From Pseudomonadota bacterium (GTDB lineage: Bacteria; Desulfobacterota; Binatia; UBA9968), in the NCBI GenBank assembly GCA_021324155.1, contig JAJPJQ010000028.1, positions 62,001 through 126,000 of the forward strand: a stretch of DNA of 64,000 nt. Direction: 5' to 3'. A model generated the notes under the pieces. It saw only the letters and a list, made by a program, of their open reading frames with translations, was not told the origin of the DNA and searched no databases. A program made the translations under genes and the position numbers. Position 1 is the first letter of the stretch, and every line of letters begins with the position of its first letter. Of this stretch, positions 8,697 to 28,320 are shown in pieces.

Positions 8697-9086
8697 TTAT
8701 GCTCCGGGTTTACCGCCGGGCGCGGGAGCCCGCGGAGCGGCTCCGGGCGCGGCGACAGGCGCGCGCGGGGCGGCTCCAGGAGCGCCGGCCGGCGCGCCCG
8801 CGACTCCTTCTTTCGCCTCGCCTTTGCGATCGCCCGAGTGCATATAAAAAGTCCGGGTCGGCGCGAACTCGCCGAGCTTGTGGCCGACCATGTTCTCGGT
8901 CACGAACACGGGGATGAACTTGCGCCCGTTATGCACCGCGAGAGTCAGGCCCACCATTTCCGGCGTGATCGTCGAGCGGCGCGACCACGTCTTGACCGCC
9001 CGTCGGTCTTTCGTCTGGGCCATCTTCTCGACTTTTTTCATCAGATGCTGATCGATGAAGGGACCTTTTTTAACCGAGCGCGCCAT
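8697..9086 (-). CDS. rpsS: 30S ribosomal protein S19 with C-terminal Ala/Pro/Gly tail
   Basis: S19 lies in the 30S head next to S13 and contacts the A-site finger. The ATG at 9086 ([18 protein letters not shown]) is the family start and avoids overlap with rplB. The core (residues 1-88) ends with [15 protein letters not shown], as in other S19 proteins of about 92 residues. This protein continues to 129 residues with a low-complexity tail of Ala, Pro, Gly and a few Arg. Within the tail APGAAPRAP occurs twice, 11 residues apart. No stop codon interrupts the tail and rplV follows two bases later, so it appears genuinely encoded. Confidence 0.94.
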   Translation of the reverse strand: MARSVKKGPFIDQHLMKKVEKMAQTKDRRAVKTWSRRSTITPEMVGLTLAVHNGRKFIPVFVTENMVGHKLGEFAPTRTFYMHSGDRKGEAKEGVAGAPAGAPGAAPRAPVAAPGAAPRAPAPGGKPGA

Positions 9087-9088
9087 CG

Positions 9089-9916
9089 TTATCTCGCCTC
9101 TCTCCGCTTGATAATGTATTTGTCCGTCGTTTGATTTTTTCTCGTCTTGTAGCCCTTGGTCGGCTTGCCCCACGGCGTCATCGGATGGTTGCCCTTCGAG
9201 CGTCCTTCGCCGCCGCCGTGCGGGTGATCGACAGGATTTTTTGCAATGCCGCGCGTCCAGCCGCGCCTGCCGAGCCAGCGGCTGCGCCCCGCCTTGCCGA
9301 GGGAGATGTTTTCCTGCTCGAGATTGCCGACCTGGCCGATCGTTGCGGAGCACTCCGCGAGCACGTTACGGAGCTCACCCGAGGGCAGCTTCAGCAGCGC
9401 ATAGCCGGCTTCCTTCGCCATCAGCTGCGCGCCGGCGCCGGCGCTCCGGACCATCTGACCGCCCTTGCCGAGCTTCAATTCGACGTTGTGGATGACGGTG
9501 CCGACGGGGATGAATTTCATCGGCAGGCAGTTGCCGGGTTTGATGTCGACGCCATCGCCGCCGGCCATGACTTTGTCTCCAACCTTCAGCTGGTCGGGCG
9601 CGAGGATGTAGCGGCGCTCGCCGTCGGCGTAGCAGAGGAGTGCGAGGCGCGCCGAGCGGTTCGGGTCATATTCGATCGCCTGAACGCGCGCCGGAATACC
9701 GCGCTTATCGCGCTTGAAGTCGATCAGCCGGAATCGGCGCTTGTGGCCGCCGCCGCGATGATGACTTGTGACGCGGCCGGTGTTATTGCGGCCGCCGCTG
9801 CGTCGCAGCGGCTCGACGAGGCCCTTCTCGGGCTTCGTCTTGGTGATTTCTTCGAAGCCGAGGCCCGTGCGGAAGCGGATGCCGTGCGAGGTCGGGTTAT
9901 AAGTTTTTATCGCCAT
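9089..9916 (-). CDS. rplB: 50S ribosomal protein L2
   Basis: L2 is one of the most conserved 50S proteins and is needed for subunit association and peptidyl transfer. The 275 residues include the C-terminal active-region signature [16 protein letters not shown] with the conserved histidine, and the N-terminal [13 protein letters not shown]. It lies between rplW and rpsS in S10 operon order with short gaps. Confidence 0.98.
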   Translation of the reverse strand: MAIKTYNPTSHGIRFRTGLGFEEITKTKPEKGLVEPLRRSGGRNNTGRVTSHHRGGGHKRRFRLIDFKRDKRGIPARVQAIEYDPNRSARLALLCYADGERRYILAPDQLKVGDKVMAGGDGVDIKPGNCLPMKFIPVGTVIHNVELKLGKGGQMVRSAGAGAQLMAKEAGYALLKLPSGELRNVLAECSATIGQVGNLEQENISLGKAGRSRWLGRRGWTRGIAKNPVDHPHGGGEGRSKGNHPMTPWGKPTKGYKTRKNQTTDKYIIKRREAR

Positions 9917-9930
9917 GATTCAATTTCCGA

Positions 9931-10221
9931 TTAAGCGCCGCCGAAAAAATCGATTTTGTCCCCTTCTTTTAATGTAACGTAAGCCTTCTTCCACATCGGC
10001 AGCCGGCCGGCGCTGCGTCCGACGCGCTTAATTTTGCCGAGATAGCGCGTGAGGCGGACTTTCGTCACCTTCACCTTGAACAGCGTCTCGACCGCCTGCT
10101 TCACCTCGATCTTGTTCGCGTCACGCTTGACGCGGAACAGGACCTGGTTGGTTTTCTCGCCGAGGAGGCTCCCCTTTTCCGTAACGAGCGGCGCCTGAAT
10201 TATTTCCTGCGGTTCTCTCAT
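9931..10221 (-). CDS. rplW: 50S ribosomal protein L23
   Basis: L23 sits at the tunnel exit and docks trigger factor and SRP. The 96-residue product has the typical IIQAPLVTEKGSLLGEKTNQ start and the loop GKIKRVGRSAGRLPMWKKAY. It overlaps the rplD end by four bases (ATGA). Trigger factor itself is encoded at 42240-43538. Confidence 0.96.
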   Translation of the reverse strand: MREPQEIIQAPLVTEKGSLLGEKTNQVLFRVKRDANKIEVKQAVETLFKVKVTKVRLTRYLGKIKRVGRSAGRLPMWKKAYVTLKEGDKIDFFGGA

Positions 10222-10811
10222 GCCGCGAGCCTCTCTTCGATCGCGCGGAGCGCCTGCTCGGTCAGGATGAGGTGCTCGTAGCGGAGCAAATCGTAAACGT
10301 TCAGGCCGTCGACACGGAGCGCCTTCACTTTGGGCAGATTGCGCACGGACAGCATCACCTTGGCGTCGTTCTCCGGCAGCACGATGAGCGCGCTCTTGAC
10401 CTGGAGTTCCTCAAGTAACTGCCGCGCAAGCTTCGTCTTCGGCTCGGCGAAATCGAAGGAGGCGAGGACAATGATCTTGCCTTCTTTATGCTTTAAGCTC
10501 AGCGCCGAGAGGAGCGCCTCGCGCCGCGCCGTTTTCGGCATGCGGTACGAGTAGTCGCGCGGCGTCGGGCCAAAGATCGTGCCGCCGCCGACCCATATCG
10601 GGGAGCGGATCGAGCCGGAGCGCGCACGTCCAGTGCCTTTCTGGCGCCACGGTTTTTTACCGCCGCCGCGAACAAATCCCTTGCTTTTGGTCGCGGCGCT
10701 GCCGGCGCGGCGATTCGCCTGCTGCATGACGACCGCCTGGTGCAGCAGATGCGGCCTCGGGTGGACGCCGAAGATTTCTTCTTTGAATTCCGGATTAACG
10801 ACCTGAGCCAT
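10218..10811 (-). CDS. rplD: 50S ribosomal protein L4
   Basis: L4 has an extended loop at the tunnel constriction and, in E. coli, represses its own S10 operon. The 197-residue protein contains the loop signature GGGKKPWRQKGTGRARSGS. The internal PIWVGGGTIFGPTPRDY is also typical. The S10 leader hairpin used for L4 autoregulation in enterobacteria is not apparent upstream of rpsJ, where fusA overlaps directly. Confidence 0.97.
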   Translation of the reverse strand: MAQVVNPEFKEEIFGVHPRPHLLHQAVVMQQANRRAGSAATKSKGFVRGGGKKPWRQKGTGRARSGSIRSPIWVGGGTIFGPTPRDYSYRMPKTARREALLSALSLKHKEGKIIVLASFDFAEPKTKLARQLLEELQVKSALIVLPENDAKVMLSVRNLPKVKALRVDGLNVYDLLRYEHLILTEQALRAIEERLAA

Positions 10812-10814
10812 GAT

Positions 10815-11495
10815 TTATTTTTCTTTTTTCGCTTTTTCGTCCACCGGCGGCTGGGCCTTCTTGCGCGGCTTCGACGCCCGCTTGATAACCACTACGCTGC
10901 GCTGCGCGCCGGGGACTGAGCCTTTAATAAGGAGCAAATTCTCCTCGGGCCTGACCTCGACGATTTCGAGATTTTGCACGGAGATGCGCTCGTCGCCCCA
11001 GTGGCCGGCCATGCGCTTGCCTTTGAAAACGCGGCCCGGGTACGACCGGTTGCCGATCGAGCCGCCGTGGCGGAAGTATTCGTGTGTACCGTGCGATCCC
11101 GGAAAGCCCGCGAAGCTCCAGCGCTTGATGACGCCGCTGAAGCCGTGGCCTTTGCTGATGCCGGCGACGTCGACGAAGTCGCCCGACTTGAAGAGGTCGC
11201 CGGCCTTGATCTCCTGGCCGAGCTCGTACTCGCCGGCCTTCTCGGTGCGAAACTCGCGCAGCACTTCAAACGCGCCCTTGCCGGCTTTTTTGAAATGTCC
11301 CTGCTGCGGCTTGTTGACGCGCTGGGCCTTGCGGCTGCCGAAACCTACCTGTACCGCATCGTAGCCGTCGCGCGCCGCGTCTTTCTTTTGCACTACGACG
11401 CACGGTCCGGTCTGGATGACGGTCACAGGCACAACCGCGCCGTCCGCGCCGAAGACCTGCGTCATGCCGATTTTTTTTCCCAATAAGCCGTTCAT
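10815..11495 (-). CDS. rplC: 50S ribosomal protein L3
   Basis: L3 is one of the two initiators of 50S assembly, and its loop reaches the peptidyl transferase centre. The 226 residues include [19 protein letters not shown] and the loop [18 protein letters not shown], followed by [16 protein letters not shown]. The position methylated as glutamine by PrmB in E. coli (MAGQMG) is histidine here, as in many bacteria. A Lys-rich C-terminal tail ends the protein. Confidence 0.97.
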   Translation of the reverse strand: MNGLLGKKIGMTQVFGADGAVVPVTVIQTGPCVVVQKKDAARDGYDAVQVGFGSRKAQRVNKPQQGHFKKAGKGAFEVLREFRTEKAGEYELGQEIKAGDLFKSGDFVDVAGISKGHGFSGVIKRWSFAGFPGSHGTHEYFRHGGSIGNRSYPGRVFKGKRMAGHWGDERISVQNLEIVEVRPEENLLLIKGSVPGAQRSVVVIKRASKPRKKAQPPVDEKAKKEK

Positions 11496-11511
11496 GATTT
11501 TCTACTTGAAG

Positions 11512-13925
<2,414 letters not shown>

Positions 13926-13939
13926 TGCCGATTTTTCCG

Positions 13940-13966
13940 AAAAAAAGGAGGCGGTGGGCCGCCTCC
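13940..13966 (-). terminator. Intrinsic-terminator-like hairpin between rpsG and fusA
   Basis: On the minus strand an 8-base-pair perfect stem (GGAGGCGG / CCGCCTCC) with loop CCCA is followed directly by seven T residues. This is a textbook Rho-independent terminator. It lies between the rpsG stop and the fusA ATG, within an operon that must be read through to express fusA and the ribosomal genes. It may act as an attenuator or set stoichiometry. The hairpin also contains the only strong GGAGG in the region, too far from the ATG to be a normal ribosome binding site. Confidence 0.75.
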
Positions 13967-13988
13967 TCTCGAACACTCCTAACCGAAA

Positions 13989-14459
13989 TTACCAGCGGTA
14001 ATGCGCGAAGGCGCGATTCGCCTCCGCCATCCGGTGGGTATCTTCCTTTTTCTTGATCGCGCCGCCGCGGCTCTGCGCCGCGTCGATGAGCTCGGCGGCG
14101 AGCTTTTCCTCCATCGATTTGCCTTCGCGCGCCGAAGCCGACTGCACGAGCCAGCGCATGCTGAGCGATAAACGCCGCTGTGGCCTTACTTCGACGGGCA
14201 CCTGATACGTCGCGCCGCCGACGCGCCGGGAGCGGACCTCGACTGCGGGCTTGGTGTTCTCGACGGCGCGCTTGAAGATGGCGAGCGAATCTTCCTTCGT
14301 CCGCGAGCCTACGAGATCGAGCGCGCGGTAAAAAATGCCCTCAGCCACGCTCTTCTTGCCGCGCGTCATGACCGTATTGATGAACTTGGCCACCTGCTTG
14401 TCCCCGTACTTGGGATCCGGCAGCCCTTCTCTTTTCTTGACTTCGCCTTTACGCGGCAT
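13989..14459 (-). CDS. rpsG: 30S ribosomal protein S7
   Basis: S7 nucleates assembly of the 30S head and lines the E site. In E. coli it represses the str operon. The 156-residue protein starts [20 protein letters not shown] and carries [23 protein letters not shown] in slightly variant form, ending in NRAFAHYRW. It follows rpsL by nine bases and is separated from fusA by a terminator-like hairpin. Confidence 0.97.
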   Translation of the reverse strand: MPRKGEVKKREGLPDPKYGDKQVAKFINTVMTRGKKSVAEGIFYRALDLVGSRTKEDSLAIFKRAVENTKPAVEVRSRRVGGATYQVPVEVRPQRRLSLSMRWLVQSASAREGKSMEEKLAAELIDAAQSRGGAIKKKEDTHRMAEANRAFAHYRW

Positions 14460-14468
14460 GATTCATCT

Positions 14469-14840
14469 CTACTTCGGTTTTTTCGCGCCGTATTTGGACC
14501 GGCTCTGGCGCCGCTCTTGGACGCCGATTGAATCGAGCGTGCCGCGAATAATGTGGTAGCGCACGCCCGGCAGGTCCTTGACGCGCCCGCCGCGAATCAA
14601 CACGACCGAGTGCTCCTGCAAGTTGTGGCCGACGCCGGGAATGTATGACGTCACCTCGATGCCGTTGGTAAGCCGAACGCGCGCGACTTTGCGCAGCGCG
14701 GAGTTCGGCTTCTTCGGAGTCGTTGTATAAACGCGGATGCAAACGCCGCGCTTCTGCGGACAGCCCTGCAGCGCGGGCGCCGTGTTTTTGCGCCGCTGTT
14801 TCTCGCGTCCTTCGCGTACCAGTTGACCGATCGTGGGCAT
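14469..14840 (-). CDS. rpsL: 30S ribosomal protein S12
   Basis: S12 monitors codon-anticodon pairing in the decoding centre. The 123 residues contain [19 protein letters not shown] with lysine at position 43 and [13 protein letters not shown] around position 90. These are the streptomycin-sensitive wild-type residues at the classic resistance positions. An 82-base gap after rpoC holds a possible promoter, so rpsL may head its own transcript as well as being read through from rpoC. Confidence 0.97.
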   Translation of the reverse strand: MPTIGQLVREGREKQRRKNTAPALQGCPQKRGVCIRVYTTTPKKPNSALRKVARVRLTNGIEVTSYIPGVGHNLQEHSVVLIRGGRVKDLPGVRYHIIRGTLDSIGVQERRQSRSKYGAKKPK

Positions 14841-14888
14841 AATTTTGCGTGTTCTTCCTAGTTAGTCCTAGTCCTGGCAAAAACCATA

Positions 14889-14917
14889 TAGATAACAGAC
14901 GCTCGCGCGCTTGTCAA
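14889..14917 (-). promoter_or_regulatory. Possible sigma-70 promoter upstream of rpsL
   Basis: On the minus strand TTGACA (14917-14912) is followed, after a 17-base spacer, by TATCTA (14894-14889). The -35 is perfect and the -10 matches the consensus at three of six positions. It lies in the 82-base gap between the rpoC stop and rpsL, where an internal str-operon promoter would be expected. Confidence 0.35.
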
Positions 14918-14922
14918 AACGC

Positions 14923-19050
<4,128 letters not shown>

Positions 19051-19110
19051 TATTCACCTCGTTTGAGCGTTCAGGAGCCGAATCCAGAAGTATAGCATCT
19101 GAATTCTCAA

Positions 19111-23271
<4,161 letters not shown>

Positions 23272-23320
23272 GATACTCCTCTTTCGACTGAAGTTCGGAA
23301 CCTAAGAACGCGCGCGCGAG

Positions 23321-23698
23321 TTACTTGATCTCGACTTTTCCGCCCACCTCCTCGATTTTCTTTTTCATCGTTTCCGCCTCCGCTTTGGCGACGCCTTCCT
23401 TGACCGGCTTCGGCGCCCCGTCGACGAGATCCTTCGCTTCTTTGAGTCCCAGGCCGGTCAGTTCGCGCACGACCTTAATGACCTGAATCTTCTTGTCTCC
23501 GGCGTCCGCCAGGATGACGTTGAACTCCGTCTTTTCCTCGGCCGCCGCCGCCGCGGGAGCCGCGCCGCCCGCCGCCACGGCCACCGGCGCCGCCGCCGAT
23601 ACGCCGAGCTCCTGCTCGAGCTCCTTCACCAAGGCCGCGATCTCCATGACGGAGCTCTGCTTGATGAATTCCTTAACCTGATCTCTCGTTACTTCCAT
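23321..23698 (-). CDS. rplL: 50S ribosomal protein L7/L12
   Basis: L7/L12 forms the flexible stalk that recruits translational GTPases. The 125 residues show the N-terminal dimerisation domain, an Ala/Gly/Pro hinge (about residues 37-53) and the C-terminal GTPase-contact domain with [19 protein letters not shown] strong GGAGG ribosome binding site precedes the ATG, as expected for a protein made in several copies per ribosome. Confidence 0.97.
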   Translation of the reverse strand: MEVTRDQVKEFIKQSSVMEIAALVKELEQELGVSAAAPVAVAAGGAAPAAAAAEEKTEFNVILADAGDKKIQVIKVVRELTGLGLKEAKDLVDGAPKPVKEGVAKAEAETMKKKIEEVGGKVEIK

Positions 23699-23713
23699 GA
23701 CGTCCTCCTGTTT

Positions 23714-24268
23714 TTATGAACCCTGAGACTCTTTTTGTTTGCGAACCGACTCCAACAACCGGGCGAACATCGCCGCGGGCTCCTGCATCAAACGAACCAA
23801 CTGCGTCGCGGGCGCCTGCATCAGCGCGAGAAGCTTCGCCTGCAGCTCGGGCTTGCTCGGCATCTGCGAGAGGACCTTAACTTTCGCCTGGTCCATAAAC
23901 TCGCCTTCGAAGAGCGCGCCCTTGACCTTGAGCTTTTCGTTTTCCTCGATGAATTTGATGAGCGTCTTCGAGACCGCAACGGGGTCTTCATAGCCGAAAA
24001 CCCAGCCGTTCGGTCCGTCGAGAAGACGATCGAGCGGGCCGTACTCGGTATCTTTCAGCGCCCGGCGCACGAGCGTGTTCTTGATCACGTTGTATTCGCC
24101 GGAGGCCTGGCGCATCTGAAGCCGCAGTTTCGTCATCTGCGCGACTGTGAGGCCGCGATACTCCGTCACGATCGCGACCTTCGCCGCTTTGAGCTTTTGA
24201 TGGACCGCGTCGACGGTCGCGGCTTTCTCCGCCTGGATCTCGGCGTTGGTCGATAATAATTCACCCAT
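23714..24268 (-). CDS. rplJ: 50S ribosomal protein L10
   Basis: L10 is the stalk base that binds 23S rRNA and carries L7/L12 dimers on its C-terminal helix. The 184-residue protein contains VAIVTEYRGLTVAQMTKLR and VIKNTLVRRALKDT. It ends in a helical region followed by the tail VRKQKESQGS. The upstream gap to rplA is only 27 bases, too short for the long L10-binding leader known in E. coli, so autoregulation there is not evident. Confidence 0.96.
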   Translation of the reverse strand: MGELLSTNAEIQAEKAATVDAVHQKLKAAKVAIVTEYRGLTVAQMTKLRLQMRQASGEYNVIKNTLVRRALKDTEYGPLDRLLDGPNGWVFGYEDPVAVSKTLIKFIEENEKLKVKGALFEGEFMDQAKVKVLSQMPSKPELQAKLLALMQAPATQLVRLMQEPAAMFARLLESVRKQKESQGS

Positions 24269-24295
24269 ATCGCTCTCCAGCTAATCTCCTCTTAC

Positions 24296-25000
24296 TTACG
24301 CCGCCATCGCGCGGATCTGGTTGACATCGATCTTGATGCCAGGCCCCATCGTCGTCGAGACAGTGACGCCCTGGACATAGTTGCCCTTTGCCGAGGCGGG
24401 CTTCGCCCGCAGGATCGCCGTCAACACGGCGCGGGCGTTTTCGACCAGCTTGTCCATGCCGAACGAGGCTTTGCCCACGGGGATATGGACGATGCCGGCT
24501 TTGTCGACGCGGAACTCGAGCTTGCCGGCTTTGATTTCCTTGACCGCCTTGGCGATATCCATCGTCACGGTGCCGGTCTTCGGGTTCGGCATCAGTCCGC
24601 GCGGGCCGAGTATCTTGCCGATACGGCCGACGGCTCCCATCATGTCGGGCGTCGCGACCGCGTTATCGAAGTCGAGCCAGCCTTCGGTGATCTTTTTGAT
24701 CAACTCGTCGGAGCCGACGAAGTCCGCGCCGGCATCCTCCGCCTCTTTAACTTTGTCGCCCTTGGCGAACGCGACGACGCGGACGGTTTTCCCCATGCCA
24801 TGCGGCAATGCCACGGTGCCGCGGATATTTTGATCCGCCTGCTTGGGATCGACGCCCAAGCGCACCGCGAGCTCGACGGTCTCGTCGAACTTCGCCCGCT
24901 TGGTCTCCTGCACGAGCTTGAGACCTTCTTCGAGCTGATAGCGCGTGCCGCGATCCACTTTCGCGAGAGCGTTGTTATAGCCTTTTCCGTGCCGCTTCAT
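24296..25000 (-). CDS. rplA: 50S ribosomal protein L1
   Basis: L1 forms the mobile stalk that helps eject deacylated tRNA and, in many bacteria, represses the L11 operon. The length is 234 residues. Diagnostic segments are [17 protein letters not shown] near the start and [17 protein letters not shown] near residue 130. It lies between rplK and rplJ with short gaps. Confidence 0.97.
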   Translation of the reverse strand: MKRHGKGYNNALAKVDRGTRYQLEEGLKLVQETKRAKFDETVELAVRLGVDPKQADQNIRGTVALPHGMGKTVRVVAFAKGDKVKEAEDAGADFVGSDELIKKITEGWLDFDNAVATPDMMGAVGRIGKILGPRGLMPNPKTGTVTMDIAKAVKEIKAGKLEFRVDKAGIVHIPVGKASFGMDKLVENARAVLTAILRAKPASAKGNYVQGVTVSTTMGPGIKIDVNQIRAMAA

Positions 25001-25014
25001 GATTCTGTCCTCGA

Positions 25015-25440
25015 TTATCCTTCGATTTCGAGACCGAGACTGCGTGCGGTTCCTTCGACCGTCTTTACCGCCGCATCGAGATCCTTCGCGGTAAGATCGC
25101 GCAGCTTCACCTCGGCGATCTGGCGGATCTGGGCCTGCGTCACGCGGCCGACTTTCACCTTGCCGGGCTCGCCGGAGCCTTTCTCCAAGCCGGCCGCTTT
25201 CTTGAGCAGCACCGACGTCGGCGGCGTTTTCGTGATGAATGTGAACGAGCGGTCCGCATAGACCGTGACAATCACAGGTATAATCATCCCGGGCTGCCCC
25301 TGCGTCGCCGCGTTGAACGCCTTGCAGAACTCCATGATGTTGACGCCGCGCTGACCGAGCGCCGGCCCGACCGGCGGGCTCGGGTTCGCCTGACCCGCGG
25401 GAATCTGCAGCTTAATCTCTCCGATGACCTTCTTGGCCAT
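25015..25440 (-). CDS. rplK: 50S ribosomal protein L11
   Basis: L11 binds the GTPase-associated centre and is needed for RelA activation and thiostrepton binding. The 141 residues include the proline-rich linker [20 protein letters not shown] and the C-terminal RNA-binding domain. It starts one base after the nusG stop. Confidence 0.97.
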   Translation of the reverse strand: MAKKVIGEIKLQIPAGQANPSPPVGPALGQRGVNIMEFCKAFNAATQGQPGMIIPVIVTVYADRSFTFITKTPPTSVLLKKAAGLEKGSGEPGKVKVGRVTQAQIRQIAEVKLRDLTAKDLDAAVKTVEGTARSLGLEIEG

Positions 25441-25441
25441 T

Positions 25442-25972
25442 TTAATTGCGCTCCACTTGAACGAAATCGAGCTCGACCGGAGTCGCGCGTCCGAAGATGC
25501 TGATCAGCACCCGGAGCTTGCCTTTGTCCGGCCGCACTTCTTCCACAATACCGTTAAAGTCGACGAACGGGCCGTCGACGACCTTCACGCTTTCGCCGAC
25601 GGAAAAAAGCACGCGCGGCTTCGGCTTGACCGCGCCTTCCTCCATCTGCTGCGTGATCGTCCTGACCTCTTCCTCGCTCACCGGCGCCGGATTGGTGGTG
25701 CCGCCGACGAAACCGGTGACCTTCGGCGTCTCCTTGACGACGTGCCACGTGTCGTCGTCAAGCTCCATCTGAACGAGGATGTAGCCGGGAAAGAATTTTC
25801 TCGAAGAGGTCTTCTTCTTTCCCTTCACGAGCTCCATGACTTTTTCGACGGGCACGAGGATCTCGCCGAATTTCTCGGCTTTACCCATGCTCCGGATGCG
25901 CTCTTCGAGCGCCGCCTTCACTTTCTGCTCGTAGCCGGAGAAAGTGTGGACGACGTACCATTGCTTAGCCAT
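25442..25972 (-). CDS. nusG: Transcription termination/antitermination factor NusG
   Basis: NusG binds RNA polymerase through its N-terminal NGN domain and Rho or S10 through its KOW domain. The frame is open upstream into secE, but [18 protein letters not shown] at 25972 matches the family start and gives 176 residues. An ATG four codons upstream at 25984 is possible. Neither has a clear Shine-Dalgarno sequence, so translation may be coupled to secE, which ends about 20 bases upstream. The KOW motif is in [18 protein letters not shown]. Confidence 0.95.
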   Translation of the reverse strand: MAKQWYVVHTFSGYEQKVKAALEERIRSMGKAEKFGEILVPVEKVMELVKGKKKTSSRKFFPGYILVQMELDDDTWHVVKETPKVTGFVGGTTNPAPVSEEEVRTITQQMEEGAVKPKPRVLFSVGESVKVVDGPFVDFNGIVEEVRPDKGKLRVLISIFGRATPVELDFVQVERN

Positions 25973-25992
25973 AGGGTCGATCATCCCGGAAG

Positions 25993-26208
25993 TTAGCTGA
26001 CTATGGCCTGAATGGCTCGGGTCAGGCCGAAATCGACGACAGCAAGAAAGACACCCAGAATCAAAACCACGATGATAACGACGACCGTGGCCGCATACGT
26101 TTCCTTTTGCGACGGCCAGTGAACTTTTTTGAGCTCCTGCCATGCCTCCTTGAAGAATTCCACGGAGGAGGCGGCGCCGTCCTTTAGCTTACGAATCCAT
26201 TCATCCAT
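25993..26208 (-). CDS. secE: Protein translocase subunit SecE
   Basis: SecE clamps the two halves of SecY. The 71-residue product is the short single-helix form: an amphipathic segment with the conserved ELKKVHWPSQKET, then one transmembrane helix (about residues 41-63). E. coli SecE has two extra helices. The gene lies between tRNA-Trp and nusG, the usual arrangement. Confidence 0.96.
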   Translation of the reverse strand: MDEWIRKLKDGAASSVEFFKEAWQELKKVHWPSQKETYAATVVVIIVVLILGVFLAVVDFGLTRAIQAIVS

Positions 26209-26228
26209 GAGAATGCCGAACGATGAGA

Positions 26229-26306
26229 TGGCGGGTCAGGCAGGAGTCGAACCTGCAACAACCGGATTTGGAGTCCGGCGCTCTAGCCAGTTGGAGCTAC
26301 TGACCC
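26229..26306 (-). tRNA. tRNA-Trp (CCA anticodon)
   Basis: The transcript folds with acceptor GGGTCAG/CTGACCC, anticodon stem CCGGA/TCCGG around CTCCAAA (anticodon CCA), and TTCGACT in the T loop. The 3' CCA is encoded. It lies between rpmG and secE, a position conserved in many bacteria. Confidence 0.95.
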
Positions 26307-26316
26307 CGGCGTCTCT

Positions 26317-26469
26317 TTATAATTTCACCTCTTTGTGCTGCGTATGCGTCCGGCAAGAGGGACAGAATTTTTTGAACGCGAGCTTTTCCGTCGTCGTCTT
26401 GCGATTTTTGCTCGTCGTGTAATTTTTCCGCTTGCACTTATCGCAGGCGAACCCAACCAGTTCCCGCAT
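26317..26469 (-). CDS. rpmG: 50S ribosomal protein L33, zinc-binding type
   Basis: This 50-residue gene was found by translating the minus strand between tuf and tRNA-Trp. It starts MRELVGFACDKCKRKNYTTS and carries two cysteine pairs, Cys9/Cys12 and Cys36/Cys39 (CPSC), the C-plus form of L33. It ends THTQHKEVKL. L33 lies near the E site of the 50S subunit. The tuf-rpmG-trnW-secE-nusG order is widespread. The start lies 14 bases after the tuf stop. Confidence 0.95.
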   Translation of the reverse strand: MRELVGFACDKCKRKNYTTSKNRKTTTEKLAFKKFCPSCRTHTQHKEVKL

Positions 26470-26482
26470 GTCCGTCTCCCAC

Positions 26483-27673
26483 TTACTTTAAGATTTTCGT
26501 GACAACGCCGGCGCCGACAGTCTTGCCGCCTTCGCGGATAGCGAACTTCAGACCCTCTTCCATCGCGATCGGCGTGATCAACGTGATCTCCATCGTGATG
26601 TTGTCGCCGGGCATGACCATTTCCGTTCCCTCCGGGAGCTTGACCACGCCCGTGACGTCGGTCGTGCGGAAGTAGAACTGCGGGCGGTAGCCGTTGAAGA
26701 ACGGCGTATGCCGGCCGCCTTCCTCTTTCGTGAGCACGTACGCCTCGGCGTTAAAATGCGTATGCGGCGTGATGCTGCCGGGCTTGGCCAAAACCTGTCC
26801 GCGCTCGACATCCTCGCGCTTGGTACCGCGGAGCAAGGCGCCGATGTTGTCACCCGCGCGCCCTTCATCCAGCAGCTTGCGGAACATCTCGACGCCGGTC
26901 ACGACCGTCTTGGTGGTGTCGCGGAAGCCGACGATCTCGACTTCTTCGCCTACCTTGATGACGCCGCGCTCGACGCGGCCGGTCACGACCGTGCCGCGGC
27001 CACTGATCGTGAAGACATCTTCGACCGGCATTAGGAATGGCTTGTCGACCGCCCGCGTCGGCTCCTTGACGTAGGAGTCGACCGCGTCCATCAGCTTCAT
27101 AATCGAGGCCTCGCCCATGTCGGAGCCGTCGCCTTCGAGCGCTTTCAAGGCGCTGCCGATTACGATCGGCGTGTCGTCGCCGGGGAAATTATATTTCGAG
27201 AGCAGCTCGCGAACTTCGAGCTCGACGAGATCGAGGATTTCTTTATCGTCGACCATGTCGGCTTTGTTGAGATAGACGACGATCGCGGGAACGCCGACCT
27301 GGCGCGCGAGCAGGATGTGCTCGCGGGTCTGAGGCATCGGGCCGTCGGCCGCGGATACGACGAGAATCGCGCCGTCCATCTGCGCCGCGCCGGTGATCAT
27401 GTTCTTGACATAGTCGGCGTGGCCCGGACAATCGACGTGCGCGTAGTGGCGGTTGTTCGTCTCGTACTCGACGTGCGCGATGTTGATCGTGACGCCCCTT
27501 TCTCTCTCCTCAGGCGCCTTGTCGATCTGATCGTACGCCAGGAACTTCGCCCAGCCTTTCTTCTCCAGGACTTTGGTTATCGCGGCGGTCAGGGTCGTCT
27601 TTCCATGGTCGACGTGACCGATCGTCCCGATATTCAAGTGCGGCTTTTTCCGCTCAAATTTCTGTTTACTCAT
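26483..27673 (-). CDS. tuf: Elongation factor Tu
   Basis: EF-Tu delivers aminoacyl-tRNA to the ribosome. The 396 residues include G1 [10 protein letters not shown]3 DCPGHADY and G4 NKADM, with all three domains intact to the C-terminal [12 protein letters not shown] strong AGGAGGAAGAG ribosome binding site precedes the ATG. This is the only tuf in the window. The usual second copy between fusA and rpsJ is missing. It sits directly after four tRNAs in the same order as E. coli thrU-tyrU-glyT-thrT-tufB. Confidence 0.98.
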   Translation of the reverse strand: MSKQKFERKKPHLNIGTIGHVDHGKTTLTAAITKVLEKKGWAKFLAYDQIDKAPEERERGVTINIAHVEYETNNRHYAHVDCPGHADYVKNMITGAAQMDGAILVVSAADGPMPQTREHILLARQVGVPAIVVYLNKADMVDDKEILDLVELEVRELLSKYNFPGDDTPIVIGSALKALEGDGSDMGEASIMKLMDAVDSYVKEPTRAVDKPFLMPVEDVFTISGRGTVVTGRVERGVIKVGEEVEIVGFRDTTKTVVTGVEMFRKLLDEGRAGDNIGALLRGTKREDVERGQVLAKPGSITPHTHFNAEAYVLTKEEGGRHTPFFNGYRPQFYFRTTDVTGVVKLPEGTEMVMPGDNITMEITLITPIAMEEGLKFAIREGGKTVGAGVVTKILK

Positions 27674-27734
27674 CTCTTCCTCCTGTTATTCCTGTTCAGT
27701 TATGGTCACCCTGCCGCCGACGCCGGGGCGAAAA

Positions 27735-27807
27735 AGCCCAGGAGCGGGATCGAACCGCCGACCTCGTCCTTACCAAGGACGTGCTCTACCGACTGAGCTA
27801 CCTGGGC
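27735..27807 (-). tRNA. tRNA-Thr (GGT anticodon)
   Basis: Acceptor GCCCAGG pairs with CCTGGGC. The anticodon loop is CTTGGTA with anticodon GGT, and the T loop is TTCGATC. The discriminator is U and, unlike the other nine tRNAs here, the next bases are TTT rather than CCA, so CCA must be added by the CCA-adding enzyme. Confidence 0.95.
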
Positions 27808-27830
27808 GTCAGTCGGGACTAGAACGCAAT

Positions 27831-27906
27831 TGGAGCGGGAAACGGGACTCGAACCCGCGACCCCGAGCTTGGAAGGCTCGCGCTCTACCAACTGAGCTAT
27901 TCCCGC
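27831..27906 (-). tRNA. tRNA-Gly (TCC anticodon)
   Basis: Acceptor GCGGGAA pairs with TTCCCGC. The anticodon stem GAGCC/… encloses a loop with TCC, and the T loop is TTCGAGT. The 3' CCA is encoded. It is the third of four tandem tRNAs upstream of tuf. Confidence 0.95.
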
Positions 27907-27910
27907 AGGA

Positions 27911-27996
<86 letters not shown>

Positions 27997-28061
27997 AGCG
28001 CTGTCTAAGAAACGACCTTCGAAAACGTCCACGAAAAAAAATCTTTTCTGAGTCTCTAGTC

Positions 28062-28136
28062 TGGAGCTGGCGATAGGATTTGAACCTACAACCTGCTGAT
28101 TACAAATCAGCTGCTCTGCCGTTGAGCTACGCCAGC
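28062..28136 (-). tRNA. tRNA-Thr (TGT anticodon)
   Basis: Acceptor GCTGGCG pairs with CGCCAGC, the anticodon loop is TTTGTAA with TGT, and CCA is encoded. It is the first gene after the likely promoter of the tRNA-tuf-secE-nusG-ribosomal supercluster. Confidence 0.95.
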
Positions 28137-28270
28137 CTCGATTCGAAACAAATCTTACCGCACGCCAACGCGAACTCGCTTGCCGGCTTAGAAAAGGAAC
28201 TCGTCAGAAAGTGTTACGGAACACGGCTTTCAGACAGATGACACACCTATACAAGGCAGCTACCGAAACT

Positions 28271-28303
28271 CTTATATAAAACATGTATGGAAAACCGTGT
28301 CAA
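28271..28303 (-). promoter_or_regulatory. Likely promoter of the tRNA-tuf supercluster
   Basis: On the minus strand a perfect TTGACA (28303-28298) is followed by an AT-rich stretch. The -10 could be TTTATA at 17 bases or TATATA at 19 bases, in the segment TTTATATAAG (28280-28271). It lies in the 184-base gap between rlmB and tRNA-Thr, which otherwise holds no gene. A small inverted repeat, GTGTT-ACGG-AACAC, lies downstream at 28211-28224 and may be regulatory. Confidence 0.5.
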
Positions 28304-28320
28304 TAGTAATTCGAACGATT

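Noticed and set aside
13926-13976. Alternative GTG start of fusA at 13976
   Set aside because: It would translate the terminator hairpin ([10 protein letters not shown]) and add 17 residues absent from EF-G. AGGA abuts the GTG with no spacer.
24001-24300. L10-type autoregulatory leader upstream of rplJ
   Set aside because: Only 27 bases separate rplA and rplJ, and no kink-turn-like structure could be recognised by eye.
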